A model generated the notes under the pieces. The model ran no database searches, was not told the DNA's origin, and was given only the letters and a program-made list of their open reading frames with translations. From Oricola sp. (GTDB lineage Bacteria > Pseudomonadota > Alphaproteobacteria > Rhizobiales > Rhizobiaceae), in assembly GCF_022763245.1 (NCBI RefSeq), contig NZ_JALEGV010000041.1, forward strand, positions 481,223-545,222: 64,000 nt of DNA, given 5' to 3'. The translations under genes were made by a program, and so were the position numbers. Below, one piece after another: positions 47,642 to 56,994 of this stretch (position 1 is its first letter; each line of letters begins with the position of its first letter).

Positions 47642-49456
47642 TCAGTTCTTTGCGTAGGTTGCCTCGACGTGGCAGTCGATCAGCACGCGGCCTCCCGCCT
47701 TCACGACCGCGGCGGCCCTTTCCAGCGCCGCCTGCAGGTCCGCGCGCGCCCTCACCGGACCTTCGGTCTGGAAGCCCTGCGCTTCGGCCATCATGCAGAT
47801 ATTGGCTTCCGGGTTATCGATTCGCTGCCCGATCCAGCGGTTTTCAGCAGGGCGGCCGCGAGCATTTGCCACGCGCTCCTGATGCAATTCATCATTGAAA
47901 TACGACTTGTTGTTCGCAACCACGATCAACATCGGCAAATCCAGATGGCTCGCGGTCCAAAGCGCGTTGACCCCCATCAGCGTGTCGCCGTCGCCGAGCA
48001 CGGCCGTCACCAGCCGGCTGCTGTCGCGCAGCGCCAAGGCCGCGCCCACCGCCTGTCCGGGCCCGATGCCAATGGAGGCTCCGCCGTCGGTGCCCAGATA
48101 AGACAGCGGATGGTCGAACCGGCATGCGGTGGCCGGCCAGCCGATCGGAAAGCGCACGAATGTCGCATCGTTGTCGATCCCGTACTGGCGCACAGCCATG
48201 GAGAAATCCAGCAAGGCAACTGCGCCCTGCTTGTCGCCCACAGGCTCCTGCCGCAAACGCGCGCTCCAGTGCGTACCGGAAAAGTCCCGGTCGCTCGAGA
48301 ACCGGACATCCGCTCGGTCGATCTCCTCAAGCAACGCGTCGACCAGGATGTCGGGGTGAACGGCCAGATGGATGTCGGCTGCCGGCAATGCCTGGTGGTC
48401 CATCGACCAGCCATTGGCAGTCACTGCGTCCGGAGAACAATGGACGAGCGTCGTCGCGACCGGCTCCTGCGACTGCGCCTGCCCGGAAAGCGTGCGCAGG
48501 AAGCCGGCAAAGTCCATCCAGTCGAAATTGACGATGAGGTCACTGTCGGCAACGAGTTCGCGTTCCGCATCGCTACGAGCGTCACCGCAGACCGGAAGAA
48601 CGTGTTGCGGATGGTCGCTCGGAAAACAGGAAGGATTATGGATGCTGGTCATCACCGCAGCGCCGACGATTTCCGCCAGCCTGACCCTGGCATCCCATGC
48701 TTCCTGCGAACGGCCGTTGCGGCCGAACAGGAACAGCGGTTTGCGGGCCTTGCTCAGCTCCAGGAGGAGGTCGTCCATCCCGCGCTTTGTTACTCCGGTG
48801 GGCGCAGGCGGCGCGAAACGGGCGATGTCCGGCACCTTCACACTGTCGGCCAGCGGCTCCTCCTGCCATGAAACATCCATGCAGACATAGGTTGGCCCGC
48901 AAGGCGCGGTCGTCGCGATCTGGCGGGCGCGCAGCACCGCCTCGATCGCCGCTTCGGGTGACGCAGGTTGGTCGTCCCACTTGACGTAGTTCCGGATCAG
49001 CGCTCCCTGGTCTTTCGCAGTGTGCACCCAATCGATCCATGGGCGCCTCTTGTGCGCATCGACCGGACCGGTCGCGCCGAAGATGAGCATGGGAAGGCGG
49101 TCGCACCACGTGCTGTAGACAGTCATCACCGCGTGCATCAGCCCGACATTGGCATGCAGGCCCACTGCCATCGGCTTGTCGGTCACCCGCGCATAGCCAT
49201 TGGCGATCGCAACGGCATGTTCCTCGTGCAGACAGACGACCATCTGCGGATCGCGGTTGCCCAGATAGTTGACCAGCGAGTCTTGCAGACCGCGAAAGCT
49301 TGAACCGGGCACCAGAGCGAAATAGGGAATCTCGAATTCGCGCAGGAGGCTTGCGACCACGTCGCTGCCATATTGCGGCGTATTGGCCAGGCTTCCCACG
49401 GGTTTTTCGAGGTCCCTCGGATTGCTGTCTGTCGCGTGATCGGTGGTTTCGTGCAT
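47642..49456 (-). CDS. Thiamine diphosphate-dependent decarboxylase-like enzyme
   Basis: 604 residues, ATG with AAGGAGA 9 bases upstream. The N-terminal Pyr domain has the activating Glu in CLHEEHAVAIANGYARV (about residue 78). The C-terminal PP domain has the ThDP/Mg motif GDGDTLMGVNALWTASHLDL ending in ANNKSYFND. The overall layout is that of acetolactate synthase, benzoylformate decarboxylase and indolepyruvate decarboxylase. It is the last gene of the minus-strand cluster containing aldehyde dehydrogenase and O-demethylase genes, which favours a 2-oxo acid decarboxylase producing an aldehyde. The substrate is inferred. Confidence 0.82.
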   Translation of the reverse strand: MHETTDHATDSNPRDLEKPVGSLANTPQYGSDVVASLLREFEIPYFALVPGSSFRGLQDSLVNYLGNRDPQMVVCLHEEHAVAIANGYARVTDKPMAVGLHANVGLMHAVMTVYSTWCDRLPMLIFGATGPVDAHKRRPWIDWVHTAKDQGALIRNYVKWDDQPASPEAAIEAVLRARQIATTAPCGPTYVCMDVSWQEEPLADSVKVPDIARFAPPAPTGVTKRGMDDLLLELSKARKPLFLFGRNGRSQEAWDARVRLAEIVGAAVMTSIHNPSCFPSDHPQHVLPVCGDARSDAERELVADSDLIVNFDWMDFAGFLRTLSGQAQSQEPVATTLVHCSPDAVTANGWSMDHQALPAADIHLAVHPDILVDALLEEIDRADVRFSSDRDFSGTHWSARLRQEPVGDKQGAVALLDFSMAVRQYGIDNDATFVRFPIGWPATACRFDHPLSYLGTDGGASIGIGPGQAVGAALALRDSSRLVTAVLGDGDTLMGVNALWTASHLDLPMLIVVANNKSYFNDELHQERVANARGRPAENRWIGQRIDNPEANICMMAEAQGFQTEGPVRARADLQAALERAAAVVKAGGRVLIDCHVEATYAKN

Positions 49457-49563
49457 CGGCTGGGTCTCCTTGCCGGACCATGGCAGTCCGACAGCATCGC
49501 GAACGCGCCTGGCCGATTACCGGAACCGGCCAGGCGCTGGGGTTTCGACGGTTTGCCCGCCTC

Positions 49564-50520
49564 TTACTTCTGGATCCGCTCGGGATACTGGAAGAGTTTC
49601 GCCTGATCCTCCGCAGACAGCGGCCCTTCGAGCACGCCCTGGGCGATGGCGTCTTCGGTGATGATGTCGAGACCCGACACCTTGTCGACCGTCAGGATTT
49701 CAGGCGACCAGAAGTCGTCGCGCAGGGTCTTGGCACGGTCGAGGTCGACGTCGATCTCTTTGGCGTAGATCTCAAGCGCTTCGTCGCTGCCGCTGAAGAT
49801 CCAGTCGATCGTGTCCTGGTAGGCGCTCATGTAGCGCTGCACGAGGTCGTCGCTGGCCTCGGAATTGGCGATGATCCAACGCAAGCTCTGGTTCTTGATC
49901 CGGTCGATCTCGTTGTCGCGGAAGACGACGCGGATTTCGCCGCGGTCGATGGCGTCGGTTCCGAACTCCGGATAAGAGAAGCCGACATCGACCTGACCGC
50001 TCATCACCTGCGTGAACGTGGCCGGCGTTCCGCCGGTGGCGACATGCTCGAATGTCAGGCCATTCTGCTCCATCAGCATCTTGCCGATATTGTAAGTGCC
50101 CGAACCCGTGGTCGAGTAGGCGACGCTGTGGCCCTCGAAATCCTCGATTTTCTGGATCTCGGAATCCTGGCGCACATACCAGTAGTTGGCCGAGCCTGTG
50201 GTCGAGGCACCGACGACCTTGATCGGGGCGCCCTGCGTGAAGGCGCTGATCACACCGACACCGCCCGGCGCAACGCCGAATTGCACGCCGCCGGAAACGA
50301 CCGCCTGGATCGTCTCACCGCCGCCGCGGGTGTAGCGGATATCCGGATCGAGGCCGTATTCCTCGAAGATGCCGCCCTGCTTTCCGATCTCGGTGATGAG
50401 GGCTTCGAGATTGCCGCCGGAACCGATGGCGACCTGAACGGTCTCCAGATCCTGAGCAAGTGCGCCGTTCGCGGCCAGCGCGAGTACCGCCGCGGCCATG
50501 GCTGTTGTCAGCTTTTTCAT
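49564..50520 (-). CDS. ABC transporter binding protein, NitT/TauT family
   Basis: 318 residues with signal peptide MKKLTTAMAAAVLALAANG cleaved after ALA. The mature protein (VQVAIGSGGNLEALITEIGK, GGIFEEYGLDPDIRY, GGGETIQAVVSGGVQFGV) is of the SsuA/TauA/ThiY NMT1-like fold. Members bind sulfonates, nitrate, pyrimidine precursors or aromatic acids such as phthalate. It is encoded downstream of its permeases and ATPase, before the ThDP enzyme gene, within the predicted aromatic catabolic cluster. Confidence 0.87.
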   Translation of the reverse strand: MKKLTTAMAAAVLALAANGALAQDLETVQVAIGSGGNLEALITEIGKQGGIFEEYGLDPDIRYTRGGGETIQAVVSGGVQFGVAPGGVGVISAFTQGAPIKVVGASTTGSANYWYVRQDSEIQKIEDFEGHSVAYSTTGSGTYNIGKMLMEQNGLTFEHVATGGTPATFTQVMSGQVDVGFSYPEFGTDAIDRGEIRVVFRDNEIDRIKNQSLRWIIANSEASDDLVQRYMSAYQDTIDWIFSGSDEALEIYAKEIDVDLDRAKTLRDDFWSPEILTVDKVSGLDIITEDAIAQGVLEGPLSAEDQAKLFQYPERIQK

Positions 50521-50575
50521 GTTCTTCTCCTCCTAGTTTGTTCGCCCGCCGCCATCGGCAAGGCGTTGCTTTCTT

Positions 50576-51361
50576 TTAGAAACTGCTTCCGGACTCCCTC
50601 TCCCCTGCCATTCTGATCATTGCGGTGTTGATCGCGACGGAAACGATGAAGATGAAGAAGATCAGGGCGTACATCGTCGGCATGTCGTATTTGTTGAAAG
50701 CCTGCGTCACGAGGTAACCGAGACCGTTCTTGGCGAGCTTGGTCTCCGCCAGAAGGACGCTGATGATGGCGACCGCCAGACCCAACCGCGCGGCGTTTAT
50801 GGCGGCGCCTCTGATCGCCGGAAGGTAGATCTTCGTGATCACCTGGCTCCGCGTCGCCTTGAAGGCGGCGCCGACCCGCAGGAATACAGGGTTCACCGAG
50901 CGGACGCCCGACGCGATGTTCAGGCAGACTGGAAAGAACGCCGCGACCGCGCCAAGGCCGATCTTGGAGCCACTGTCGACGCCGAACCAGATGATGACGA
51001 TGGGCAGAAAGATGATCTTAGGCGTGGCGGAGACGTAATAGACATACTTCTCCAAGGCCCGTGACAGGTAGTTCGAGACCCCGAGCACATAGCCCGCCAC
51101 CGCCCCGACCGTACCGCCGAAAAAAATAGCGAGCACCAGTTCTCCTGCTGTCACCGACAGGTGCCAGTAGAAATCCGGCGACGTGAGCAACTCCCACAGG
51201 GCCGCGACGATCTTCAAGACGCTTGGGAAGACCCCTTGGTAGAAGAGGCCGGACCGGGCGGCGACTTCCCAAACGGCAATGGCCGCCAGGATGATGAGGA
51301 CGCGGATCGCCACCGGCGAAAGCGCGAGCGCCGCCGAACGCGGTGCGGCGTTGCTGGTCAT
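50576..51361 (-). CDS. ABC transporter permease, NitT/TauT family (second subunit)
   Basis: 261 residues from the ATG at 51361 (MTSNAAPRSAALALSPVAIRV), which overlaps the stop of the preceding permease gene by 4 bases. There are about six membrane segments and an EAA-type loop GAAFKATRSQVITKIYLPA. It pairs with the permease encoded upstream to form a heterodimeric channel. The much longer open frame upstream is a shadow of that gene. Confidence 0.88.
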   Translation of the reverse strand: MTSNAAPRSAALALSPVAIRVLIILAAIAVWEVAARSGLFYQGVFPSVLKIVAALWELLTSPDFYWHLSVTAGELVLAIFFGGTVGAVAGYVLGVSNYLSRALEKYVYYVSATPKIIFLPIVIIWFGVDSGSKIGLGAVAAFFPVCLNIASGVRSVNPVFLRVGAAFKATRSQVITKIYLPAIRGAAINAARLGLAVAIISVLLAETKLAKNGLGYLVTQAFNKYDMPTMYALIFFIFIVSVAINTAMIRMAGERESGSSF

Positions 51362-52110
51362 CGTATCCACCTCTCGAGCCTTTCCGTTACGAAGATGACG
51401 AGCGCACAGAGCATCATCACGAACAGGATCGCGGCGAAGGTCGCGGGCGGGTTGTAAAGCTCGGAAAACTCGGCGACCAGACCGCCGAGACCGCCGTAGT
51501 TCAGCAGAAACTCGAAGGCGATAAGGTGGATCAGGCCGAACACGAAGCCGAGTCGGATACCGGTCACGATGGTCGGCAGCGCGGCCGGCAGTTCGATCTT
51601 GAAGAAGGCCTGGCGGGGCGTCAGCTTCAGCGTTTGCCCGACCTTGCGAAACACCGGTCGGACAGTCTTCAGACCCTCCGTGGTCTTGAGCACCACGGGC
51701 GCCAACCCGCCGACGGTGGCAAATGCGATCAGCGCCGAGGGATTGCGGCCGAAAAAGACGAGGAAGATCGGATAGGCGAGGATGAGCGGAGCGGCCGCGA
51801 AACCCGCGACCAGTGGTTCCGCTGCCGCGCCCAGTCGCGGCAGCCGGTAGAGCAGCACGCCGATCAGGACGCCGAGAACGCAAATGAGAACGCCGGATAC
51901 GACTGCCAGCGACGCCGTCGACAGGAAGCGTCCAGCAAGGTCGTTGCGCGTGGCGAGCTGCGGGATTGCAGCTAGGATCGAGGACGGAAGCGGAATCGCG
52001 AATTTCGAGATGAGTCCGGCCCGGACCGCGCCTTCGAGCACGAGACCGAGGGCGAACGGAAACAGGACCGCCGCCAGGGTCGGAGAGGCAAGGATCCGAA
52101 GCGCCCTCAT
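51358..52110 (-). CDS. ABC transporter permease, NitT/TauT family (first subunit)
   Basis: 250 residues from the ATG at 52110, which overlaps the ATPase stop (ATGA). About six membrane helices and the loop GQTLKLTPRQAFFKIELPA identify it as a SsuC/TauC-like permease. Most NitT/TauT systems use one permease as a homodimer; here two different permease genes lie in tandem. Confidence 0.88.
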   Translation of the reverse strand: MRALRILASPTLAAVLFPFALGLVLEGAVRAGLISKFAIPLPSSILAAIPQLATRNDLAGRFLSTASLAVVSGVLICVLGVLIGVLLYRLPRLGAAAEPLVAGFAAAPLILAYPIFLVFFGRNPSALIAFATVGGLAPVVLKTTEGLKTVRPVFRKVGQTLKLTPRQAFFKIELPAALPTIVTGIRLGFVFGLIHLIAFEFLLNYGGLGGLVAEFSELYNPPATFAAILFVMMLCALVIFVTERLERWIR

Positions 52111-52937
52111 GCGCCCTGCGCCTCCAGCCCACGGCTCGCTTCCACGCGCAGGTCGTCCCATATCGCGGCGACGTACTGGCCGAATTTCTCACTGCCAAGG
52201 ATTTCGGACGTCCGCGGCCAGGGCAGGTCTATTTCGACCACCTTTTTGATGCGCCCCGGGCGGTAGGTCATCACCAGCACGCGGTCCGACAACTGCACCG
52301 CCTCGGTGATGTTGTGGGTGATGAGCATCGTGGTCTGCTTCATCTCGTTGTGGATCGTCGTGATCTTGTCGCCGATCAGCAGGCGGGTTTGCTCGTCGAG
52401 CGCCGCGAAGGGCTCGTCCATGAGCAGGACCTTGGGCTGCGTCACCAGCGTCCTCGCCAGCGAAACGCGCTGACGCATCCCGCCTGAGAGTTCGGCTGGA
52501 TACTTGTCCTCGAAACCGGAAAGTCCGACCATCTGCAGGAACTCGCGCGCCCTTGCGTGACGCTCTTCCTTGCCGACGCCCTTCAATTCGAGCGGAAACG
52601 CCACATTGTCGAGTGCGGACCGCCAGGGAAAAGCAGCGTCTTCCTGGAACACCAGTCCGACATCGGTGGCGGATTGCTGGAGCGGCTTGCCTTCCAGGCG
52701 AATCTCGCCTGAATTGCCCTGCAGGAAGCCGCCCAGGATGTTGAAGATGGTCGTCTTGCCGCATCCCGACGGGCCGATGACCGAGGCGAATTCGCCCTCG
52801 GGGATCGAGAAGGACACATCGTCGAGCGCCACGACCTGCCCCTTCGGCGTGTCGAAAACGACGCTGACGCCGTCAAAGCCGATCATCTCCGAAGCCGGCC
52901 GCGCGGCGGAAGGCGAAACGGGGGCAGCCATGGTCAT
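52107..52937 (-). CDS. ABC transporter ATPase, NitT/TauT family
   Basis: 276 residues. Walker A GPSGCGKTTIFNILGGF, Q-loop VFQEDAAFPWRSALDNVAF, signature LSGGMRQRVSLARTL, Walker B VLLMDEPFAALD and H-loop LITHNITEAVQL are intact. The Q-loop form WRSALDNVAF is typical of the SsuB/TauB family. It heads the four-gene transporter block and lies 100 bases downstream of the aldehyde dehydrogenase gene. Confidence 0.92.
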   Translation of the reverse strand: MTMAAPVSPSAARPASEMIGFDGVSVVFDTPKGQVVALDDVSFSIPEGEFASVIGPSGCGKTTIFNILGGFLQGNSGEIRLEGKPLQQSATDVGLVFQEDAAFPWRSALDNVAFPLELKGVGKEERHARAREFLQMVGLSGFEDKYPAELSGGMRQRVSLARTLVTQPKVLLMDEPFAALDEQTRLLIGDKITTIHNEMKQTTMLITHNITEAVQLSDRVLVMTYRPGRIKKVVEIDLPWPRTSEILGSEKFGQYVAAIWDDLRVEASRGLEAQGA

Positions 52938-53037
52938 GATGCTCCCGCCAGGCGACGGCTTCGTTCGTGCCGGTGAGTGGTCGCGTGAAGATGCAAGTTT
53001 CTTTCCTCCCCGTGGAACACGGTCCCGCCGTCTCGCG

Positions 53038-54528
53038 TCAGGCGATCATTTCCTCGTCGAATTCGATGTGAACGTTCTTTTCGCGGGTGAAGCTCAGCAG
53101 TTCCTGCAGGCAGTTTTCCTTGCCGATGCCGGACTGCTTGTAGCCGCCGAACGGTGCGCCCAGGAAATGCGTCCCGACCCTGTTCACCCAGACATATCCC
53201 GCCTCCACGCTGCTCGCGGCGCGGTGGGCGCGGTGCAGATCGTTGGTCCAGATCGAGCAGGTGAGACCGTAATCGACGGCATTGACGTTGCGGTACATCT
53301 CGGCCTCGTCGCGCCAGCGCAGCACCGACAGAACCGGACCGAAGATCTCCTCCGATGCGATCGCCATATCCTGCGTGACGCCGGTAAAGACCGCCGGGTA
53401 GACGAAAAATCCGTTTTCGAGGGCCGGGTCCTCCGGCTTCACGCCGCCATAGGCGAGCGTCGCCCCCTGCGCCTTGCCCTTCTCGATGTAGCCGAGCACG
53501 CGCTCATACTGGCGGGCATTGATGATCGACCCCATCGTGGTCGAGAACTCGGTCGGAATGCCGGGTTCGAAGCGGGCGATTCTGTCCAGAATCTCCGCCA
53601 TCACAGCATCGTGGATGTCGTCATGCAGGAACAGCCGGCTCGTCGAACCGCAGGATTGGCCGCACCATCCGAAGTTCATGCCGGCGATCGCCGCTTCCGC
53701 GACCTTTGCGGGAGAGGCGTCCGGAAACGCGACGAGCGCATTCTTGCCGCCCAGTTCGAGGATGATCGGCTTCAGCGTGGACGATGCGGACTGCATGATG
53801 GCCTTGCCGGTCGGTACGCTGCCGACGAGCGTCACCATGGCGATATCGGGGTGTTCCGACAGCGTTTGGCCAACATCTCGGCCACCGTTGAGTATGTTCA
53901 TCGCCCCGGCCGGCAGCAGGTGACCGACCAGTTCAGCCATGCGCAGGCTCGACAACGGCGCCTGCTCGGGCGGCTTGACGATGACCGAATTGCCGGCGGC
54001 CAGCGGCGCCGCCATCTTTCCGGCGCTGAACATGAAGGGGTGGTTGAAGGCGACGATGCGGGCCACGATGCCACGCGGCTCGCGCATGGAATAGGTGACG
54101 GAGCCCGGCCCGAACGGGATCGAATGGCCCTTCATCTCGGTCACCAGCCCGGCGTAGAAGTCGAACCAGGACGCCGCCATGTGCACGTCGTTGACCATGT
54201 CGCGGGCCGGATTGCCGCTGTTGGCGGAATCGAGGTAGGCAAGCTCCGGCGCATTGGCGCGGAAGATCGTCGCCATCTCGCGCATGATATCGGCGCGCTC
54301 GGCGGGCTTTGTCCGCGACCATTCGCGAAAGCCATCGCCCGCTTCGGCGATGCATTCATCGACGTCTTCGGGGGAGGCTACCGCGACCTCGGCGAGCGGT
54401 TTGCCGGTCGCGGGATTGAAGGTCGGCGCTGAGCCGGTGGAAGCCGACTTCCGCCACCTTCCGCCGTAAAAGAGACCGTCATGGCCGGGCAGCACCTCGC
54501 CAAGGGTCAATTCGCGGACTTGATCCAT
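53038..54528 (-). CDS. Aldehyde dehydrogenase, NAD(P)-dependent
   Basis: 496 residues. The catalytic Glu is in LELGGKNALVAF and the nucleophile Cys in GWCGQSCGSTSRLF; the NAD contact FNHPFMFSAGKMAAPLAAGN and the late motif EEIFGPVLSVLRW are standard. It oxidises an aldehyde to the acid. Betaine aldehyde, vanillin and salicylaldehyde dehydrogenases all belong to this superfamily, so specificity comes only from context. Between the GntR gene and the transporter genes, it fits oxidation of an aromatic aldehyde before O-demethylation. Confidence 0.9.
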   Translation of the reverse strand: MDQVRELTLGEVLPGHDGLFYGGRWRKSASTGSAPTFNPATGKPLAEVAVASPEDVDECIAEAGDGFREWSRTKPAERADIMREMATIFRANAPELAYLDSANSGNPARDMVNDVHMAASWFDFYAGLVTEMKGHSIPFGPGSVTYSMREPRGIVARIVAFNHPFMFSAGKMAAPLAAGNSVIVKPPEQAPLSSLRMAELVGHLLPAGAMNILNGGRDVGQTLSEHPDIAMVTLVGSVPTGKAIMQSASSTLKPIILELGGKNALVAFPDASPAKVAEAAIAGMNFGWCGQSCGSTSRLFLHDDIHDAVMAEILDRIARFEPGIPTEFSTTMGSIINARQYERVLGYIEKGKAQGATLAYGGVKPEDPALENGFFVYPAVFTGVTQDMAIASEEIFGPVLSVLRWRDEAEMYRNVNAVDYGLTCSIWTNDLHRAHRAASSVEAGYVWVNRVGTHFLGAPFGGYKQSGIGKENCLQELLSFTREKNVHIEFDEEMIA

Positions 54529-54611
54529 CCCTTCCTCCCAATTCTTGCGCAGTTCGGCACGTCCGGTGCGGGCTCCCCCTTGCCCCTCCAGTCCGCCCGA
54601 TCAGCAGCGCG

Positions 54612-55295
54612 TCACTTGAAATAATGGTCCGGCGCCTCGAGAATCTCTCGGCAGGACGCCTCGACATGCCGGGTCATCCGGCGTTGCGCCTCTTCCGCGT
54701 CGCGCTTCAGAATCGCGTTGAGAATTCCGGTATGCTCCTCGTACGAGCGCTTGGTCGCCTCCCGGCGCGACAGCAGCTTGTCGAACTGCACGCGGAAGCT
54801 CTCCAGCAGCGTCGCTGCGATGACGGGCGGCAGGCTCTTGTTCCCGCTCAGTTCGATGATCGTGTTGTGGAAGCTTTCGTTGTAGGACGAGTAATCGTCG
54901 CTCGCCGGATCGAATTCGTCATGGAGCGCGATCAGCCGCTGGCGCCCTTCCTCTTCCAGCCTCTCAGCGACCAGACCGGCTGCCAGCCCTTCGACCACGC
55001 CGCGAATCTGGTTCAGCTCGACCACCTTCTGGCGCGACAGGATGCGAATGCGCGCCCCGCGGTAACGCTCGAACTCCACCAGCCCTTCGGCGCGCAGATG
55101 GACCAGCGCCTCGCGCACCGTGCCGCGGCTGACGGAGAGGCTTTGCATCAAGTCGGGTTCGACGAGGCGCTGGCCGGGGACAAACCGCCCCTGGCGCATG
55201 CCTTCGCGAATGTGATCGAGAACATCCTGAAGCGTGGAGCCGCCCTTGCGCGCATCCTGATTCTGGGTCTCGGCAACCAAGGCGTCGTCGGTCAT
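54612..55295 (-). CDS. GntR-family (FCD subfamily) transcriptional regulator
   Basis: 227 residues from the ATG at 55295 (MTDDALV), because AGGAG lies 6 bases before it; ATGs at 55301 and 55319 are in frame but poorly spaced. The winged helix (LQDVLDHIREGMRQGRFVPG QRLVEPDLMQSLSVSRGTVR split here at 20) is followed by an FCD ligand domain with FHNTIIELSGN and a C-terminal HVEASCREIL containing the metal His. FCD regulators usually sense carboxylic acids. An operator copy lies in its promoter region, so it is probably autoregulated, and two more control the neighbouring divergent genes. Confidence 0.9.
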   Translation of the reverse strand: MTDDALVAETQNQDARKGGSTLQDVLDHIREGMRQGRFVPGQRLVEPDLMQSLSVSRGTVREALVHLRAEGLVEFERYRGARIRILSRQKVVELNQIRGVVEGLAAGLVAERLEEEGRQRLIALHDEFDPASDDYSSYNESFHNTIIELSGNKSLPPVIAATLLESFRVQFDKLLSRREATKRSYEEHTGILNAILKRDAEEAQRRMTRHVEASCREILEAPDHYFK

Positions 55296-55337
55296 TGGCA
55301 TCTCCTGGAGTGCAAACATGGGGACCAGATTACCTCG

Positions 55338-55366
55338 ATTATAGTTAGACGATATCGTCAAACGAT
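55338..55366 (-). promoter_or_regulatory. gntR promoter with GntR operator copy 1
   Basis: The operator ATCGTCAAACGAT is at 55354-55366 and overlaps a 10-bp palindrome ACGATATCGT. On the minus strand a perfect TATAAT (55343-55338) follows 10 bases further on. The operator would thus cover the promoter spacer, as expected for autorepression. The pattern CGT-N3-ACG fits the FadR-subgroup rule of GT and AC half-sites. Confidence 0.7.
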
Positions 55367-55396
55367 TCAACACGGTTCCAGCGCGGCGGCGGGGTG

Positions 55397-56812
55397 CTAT
55401 GCCGCCGCCACCCTCTGGGTCTTTCTGTCGCGGACGACCTGCGCATAGGGCGCAGGCGCCACGGTAACGCGCACGTCGGTCTGGCGATGACGCTCCACAT
55501 GGGGCTTGCGCGATCCGCCATCGGGTTCGCCCCATGTGAGCATCAGTTCGGTTCCGGTTTCCGCGAATTTGCGGTCGATCATGACGAGCGAGAGCACCTT
55601 CGCCTCATTGGCGCTGTATCCGACAAAGGTGGAGTGGCCGGCGATCTCGCCGTCCGGCGTACGCACCGTGTCATATTGCTGATAGGCATAGGAGGCGTAT
55701 GGCAGCCTCAGCATCTTGAAAGCCGGCCCCGGCTCCAGGATCGAGGAGAAGATGCGCGACACGTCCTCGTCGTTCCAGACCAGCGTTCGCCGCGCCCGGG
55801 TCGGGTTCCGGGCCTGCTCCTCGAGCGCCGCACGGCCGATGAAGTCGTGGTCGAACTTGATCCGGCCGTCGACGCCGAGGTCCCAGGGCGTGACGTAGTA
55901 GTCCTCCAGCCTGTCCGAAACGAAGCTGCCGCCGAGCTGCGCTCCGGACTCCCAGCAATCCGCAGGCAACCACTGGCGGTAGTCGCGCAGCTTGTCGCTG
56001 GTGAAGATCGCCGGGAAAGGCGACGCCATCCAGCCGCTCTCGGTCACGGCGCTGAAATACGTCACCGTGCCGCCCTGCTGCAGGCCGTATTTCCCGCCGA
56101 CCTCGAGCAGCGCCGCGCGCACCTTCTCACCGTCTTCGAAACGGCCGGAGAGCTCGACACCCTGGTGGCCCGCCATGCCGTGGCGCAGCGCCGTCACATC
56201 GCAGCCGGCGATACGGACGGTCGCGGCCCAGAAGAACTTGATGTCCGGCATGTCGCCTTCGATGACTTCGGAGAAGATCTTGCCGGCGTTCGGGCCGTCC
56301 ATCCCGAAGCGAAACTTCAGGCGTGTCCCCTTCGGATTTCGCGCCGTGTTGTTGTCGCGCTCCAGCGTCACGTCATAGCCGCCCGTGATCGCGTTGTACT
56401 CGACCCAGTTGAGGAGCGGCATGCCGCTGACGAGTTCGAATTCCTGCTCGCCGTGGCAGTACATCAGCGTCTCGCCGATCACCTGCCCCTCGTGGTTGCA
56501 GGCGATGAACTGCTTGGCCCGGTTGGGTACGAAATTGGTGAAGCTGTTGACGCCGACATCGCTCAACAGCCGCATCGCGTCCGGGCCGCGCACGAACAGC
56601 TCCGGCATGTGGTGCGACTGATCGAACAGGACTGCCGTGTTGCGCCAGGCACGCTGCTCGTCGACCCAGTTCGTTCGCTCGGTCGGCACCGGCGTCAGGC
56701 CCGGCGTGGCCTTCACGTGAGGAGCGCGCGTGTCGTTGTAGAAATGGTCTACGAGATCCGGAATCGGCGACAGCAGATCTTCGAGGGTTTCACTCTGATT
56801 TTGCGCGCTCAT
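55397..56812 (-). CDS. Tetrahydrofolate-dependent aryl O-demethylase, LigM/DesA family
   Basis: 471 residues from the ATG at 56812 (MSAQNQSE), the same length as Sphingobium LigM as I recall it. It belongs to the aminomethyltransferase (GcvT) fold but has LigM-type features along its whole length: NWVDEQRAWRNTAVLFDQSH, RHGMAGHQGVELSG, ESGWMASPFPAIFTSDKLRD YRQWLP (split at 20), GGSFVSDRLEDYYVTPWDLG, KFDHDFIGRAALEE and TWGEPDGGSRKPHVERH. LigM and DesA move the methyl of vanillate, 3-O-methylgallate or syringate to tetrahydrofolate in the cytoplasm. The exact aromatic substrate is not predictable. An operator copy lies 65-77 bases upstream of the start. Confidence 0.85.
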   Translation of the reverse strand: MSAQNQSETLEDLLSPIPDLVDHFYNDTRAPHVKATPGLTPVPTERTNWVDEQRAWRNTAVLFDQSHHMPELFVRGPDAMRLLSDVGVNSFTNFVPNRAKQFIACNHEGQVIGETLMYCHGEQEFELVSGMPLLNWVEYNAITGGYDVTLERDNNTARNPKGTRLKFRFGMDGPNAGKIFSEVIEGDMPDIKFFWAATVRIAGCDVTALRHGMAGHQGVELSGRFEDGEKVRAALLEVGGKYGLQQGGTVTYFSAVTESGWMASPFPAIFTSDKLRDYRQWLPADCWESGAQLGGSFVSDRLEDYYVTPWDLGVDGRIKFDHDFIGRAALEEQARNPTRARRTLVWNDEDVSRIFSSILEPGPAFKMLRLPYASYAYQQYDTVRTPDGEIAGHSTFVGYSANEAKVLSLVMIDRKFAETGTELMLTWGEPDGGSRKPHVERHRQTDVRVTVAPAPYAQVVRDRKTQRVAAA

Positions 56813-56876
56813 TGGCGTCCTCTCTCCCGTTGAGTCCGGCCGCTTCTTGCGATGGCCTACCTCTCCGTTAGACAAG

Positions 56877-56889
56877 ATCGTCTGACGAT
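56877..56889. promoter_or_regulatory. GntR operator copy 2 (O-demethylase promoter)
   Basis: ATCGTCTGACGAT is a perfect palindrome around its central T. The surrounding 27 bases (56867-56893) match the copy in the gntR promoter at 23 positions. It lies just upstream of the O-demethylase gene on the minus strand, overlapping a possible -35 TTGAAT. Confidence 0.75.
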
Positions 56890-56994
56890 TCAAGAGGTGA
56901 ATTTGCATTCGTGAAACGCGCCAAGCGCCAAATTCAACGGTTCCGGGGAATTTCCCGACGAAATCAAACCCGTACGCATTCGCTTGTCAACGAT

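Noticed and set aside
55397-56812. Glycine cleavage system T-protein
   Set aside because: The fold is the same, but the sequence features and length follow LigM/DesA O-demethylases, and gcvH/gcvP are not adjacent.
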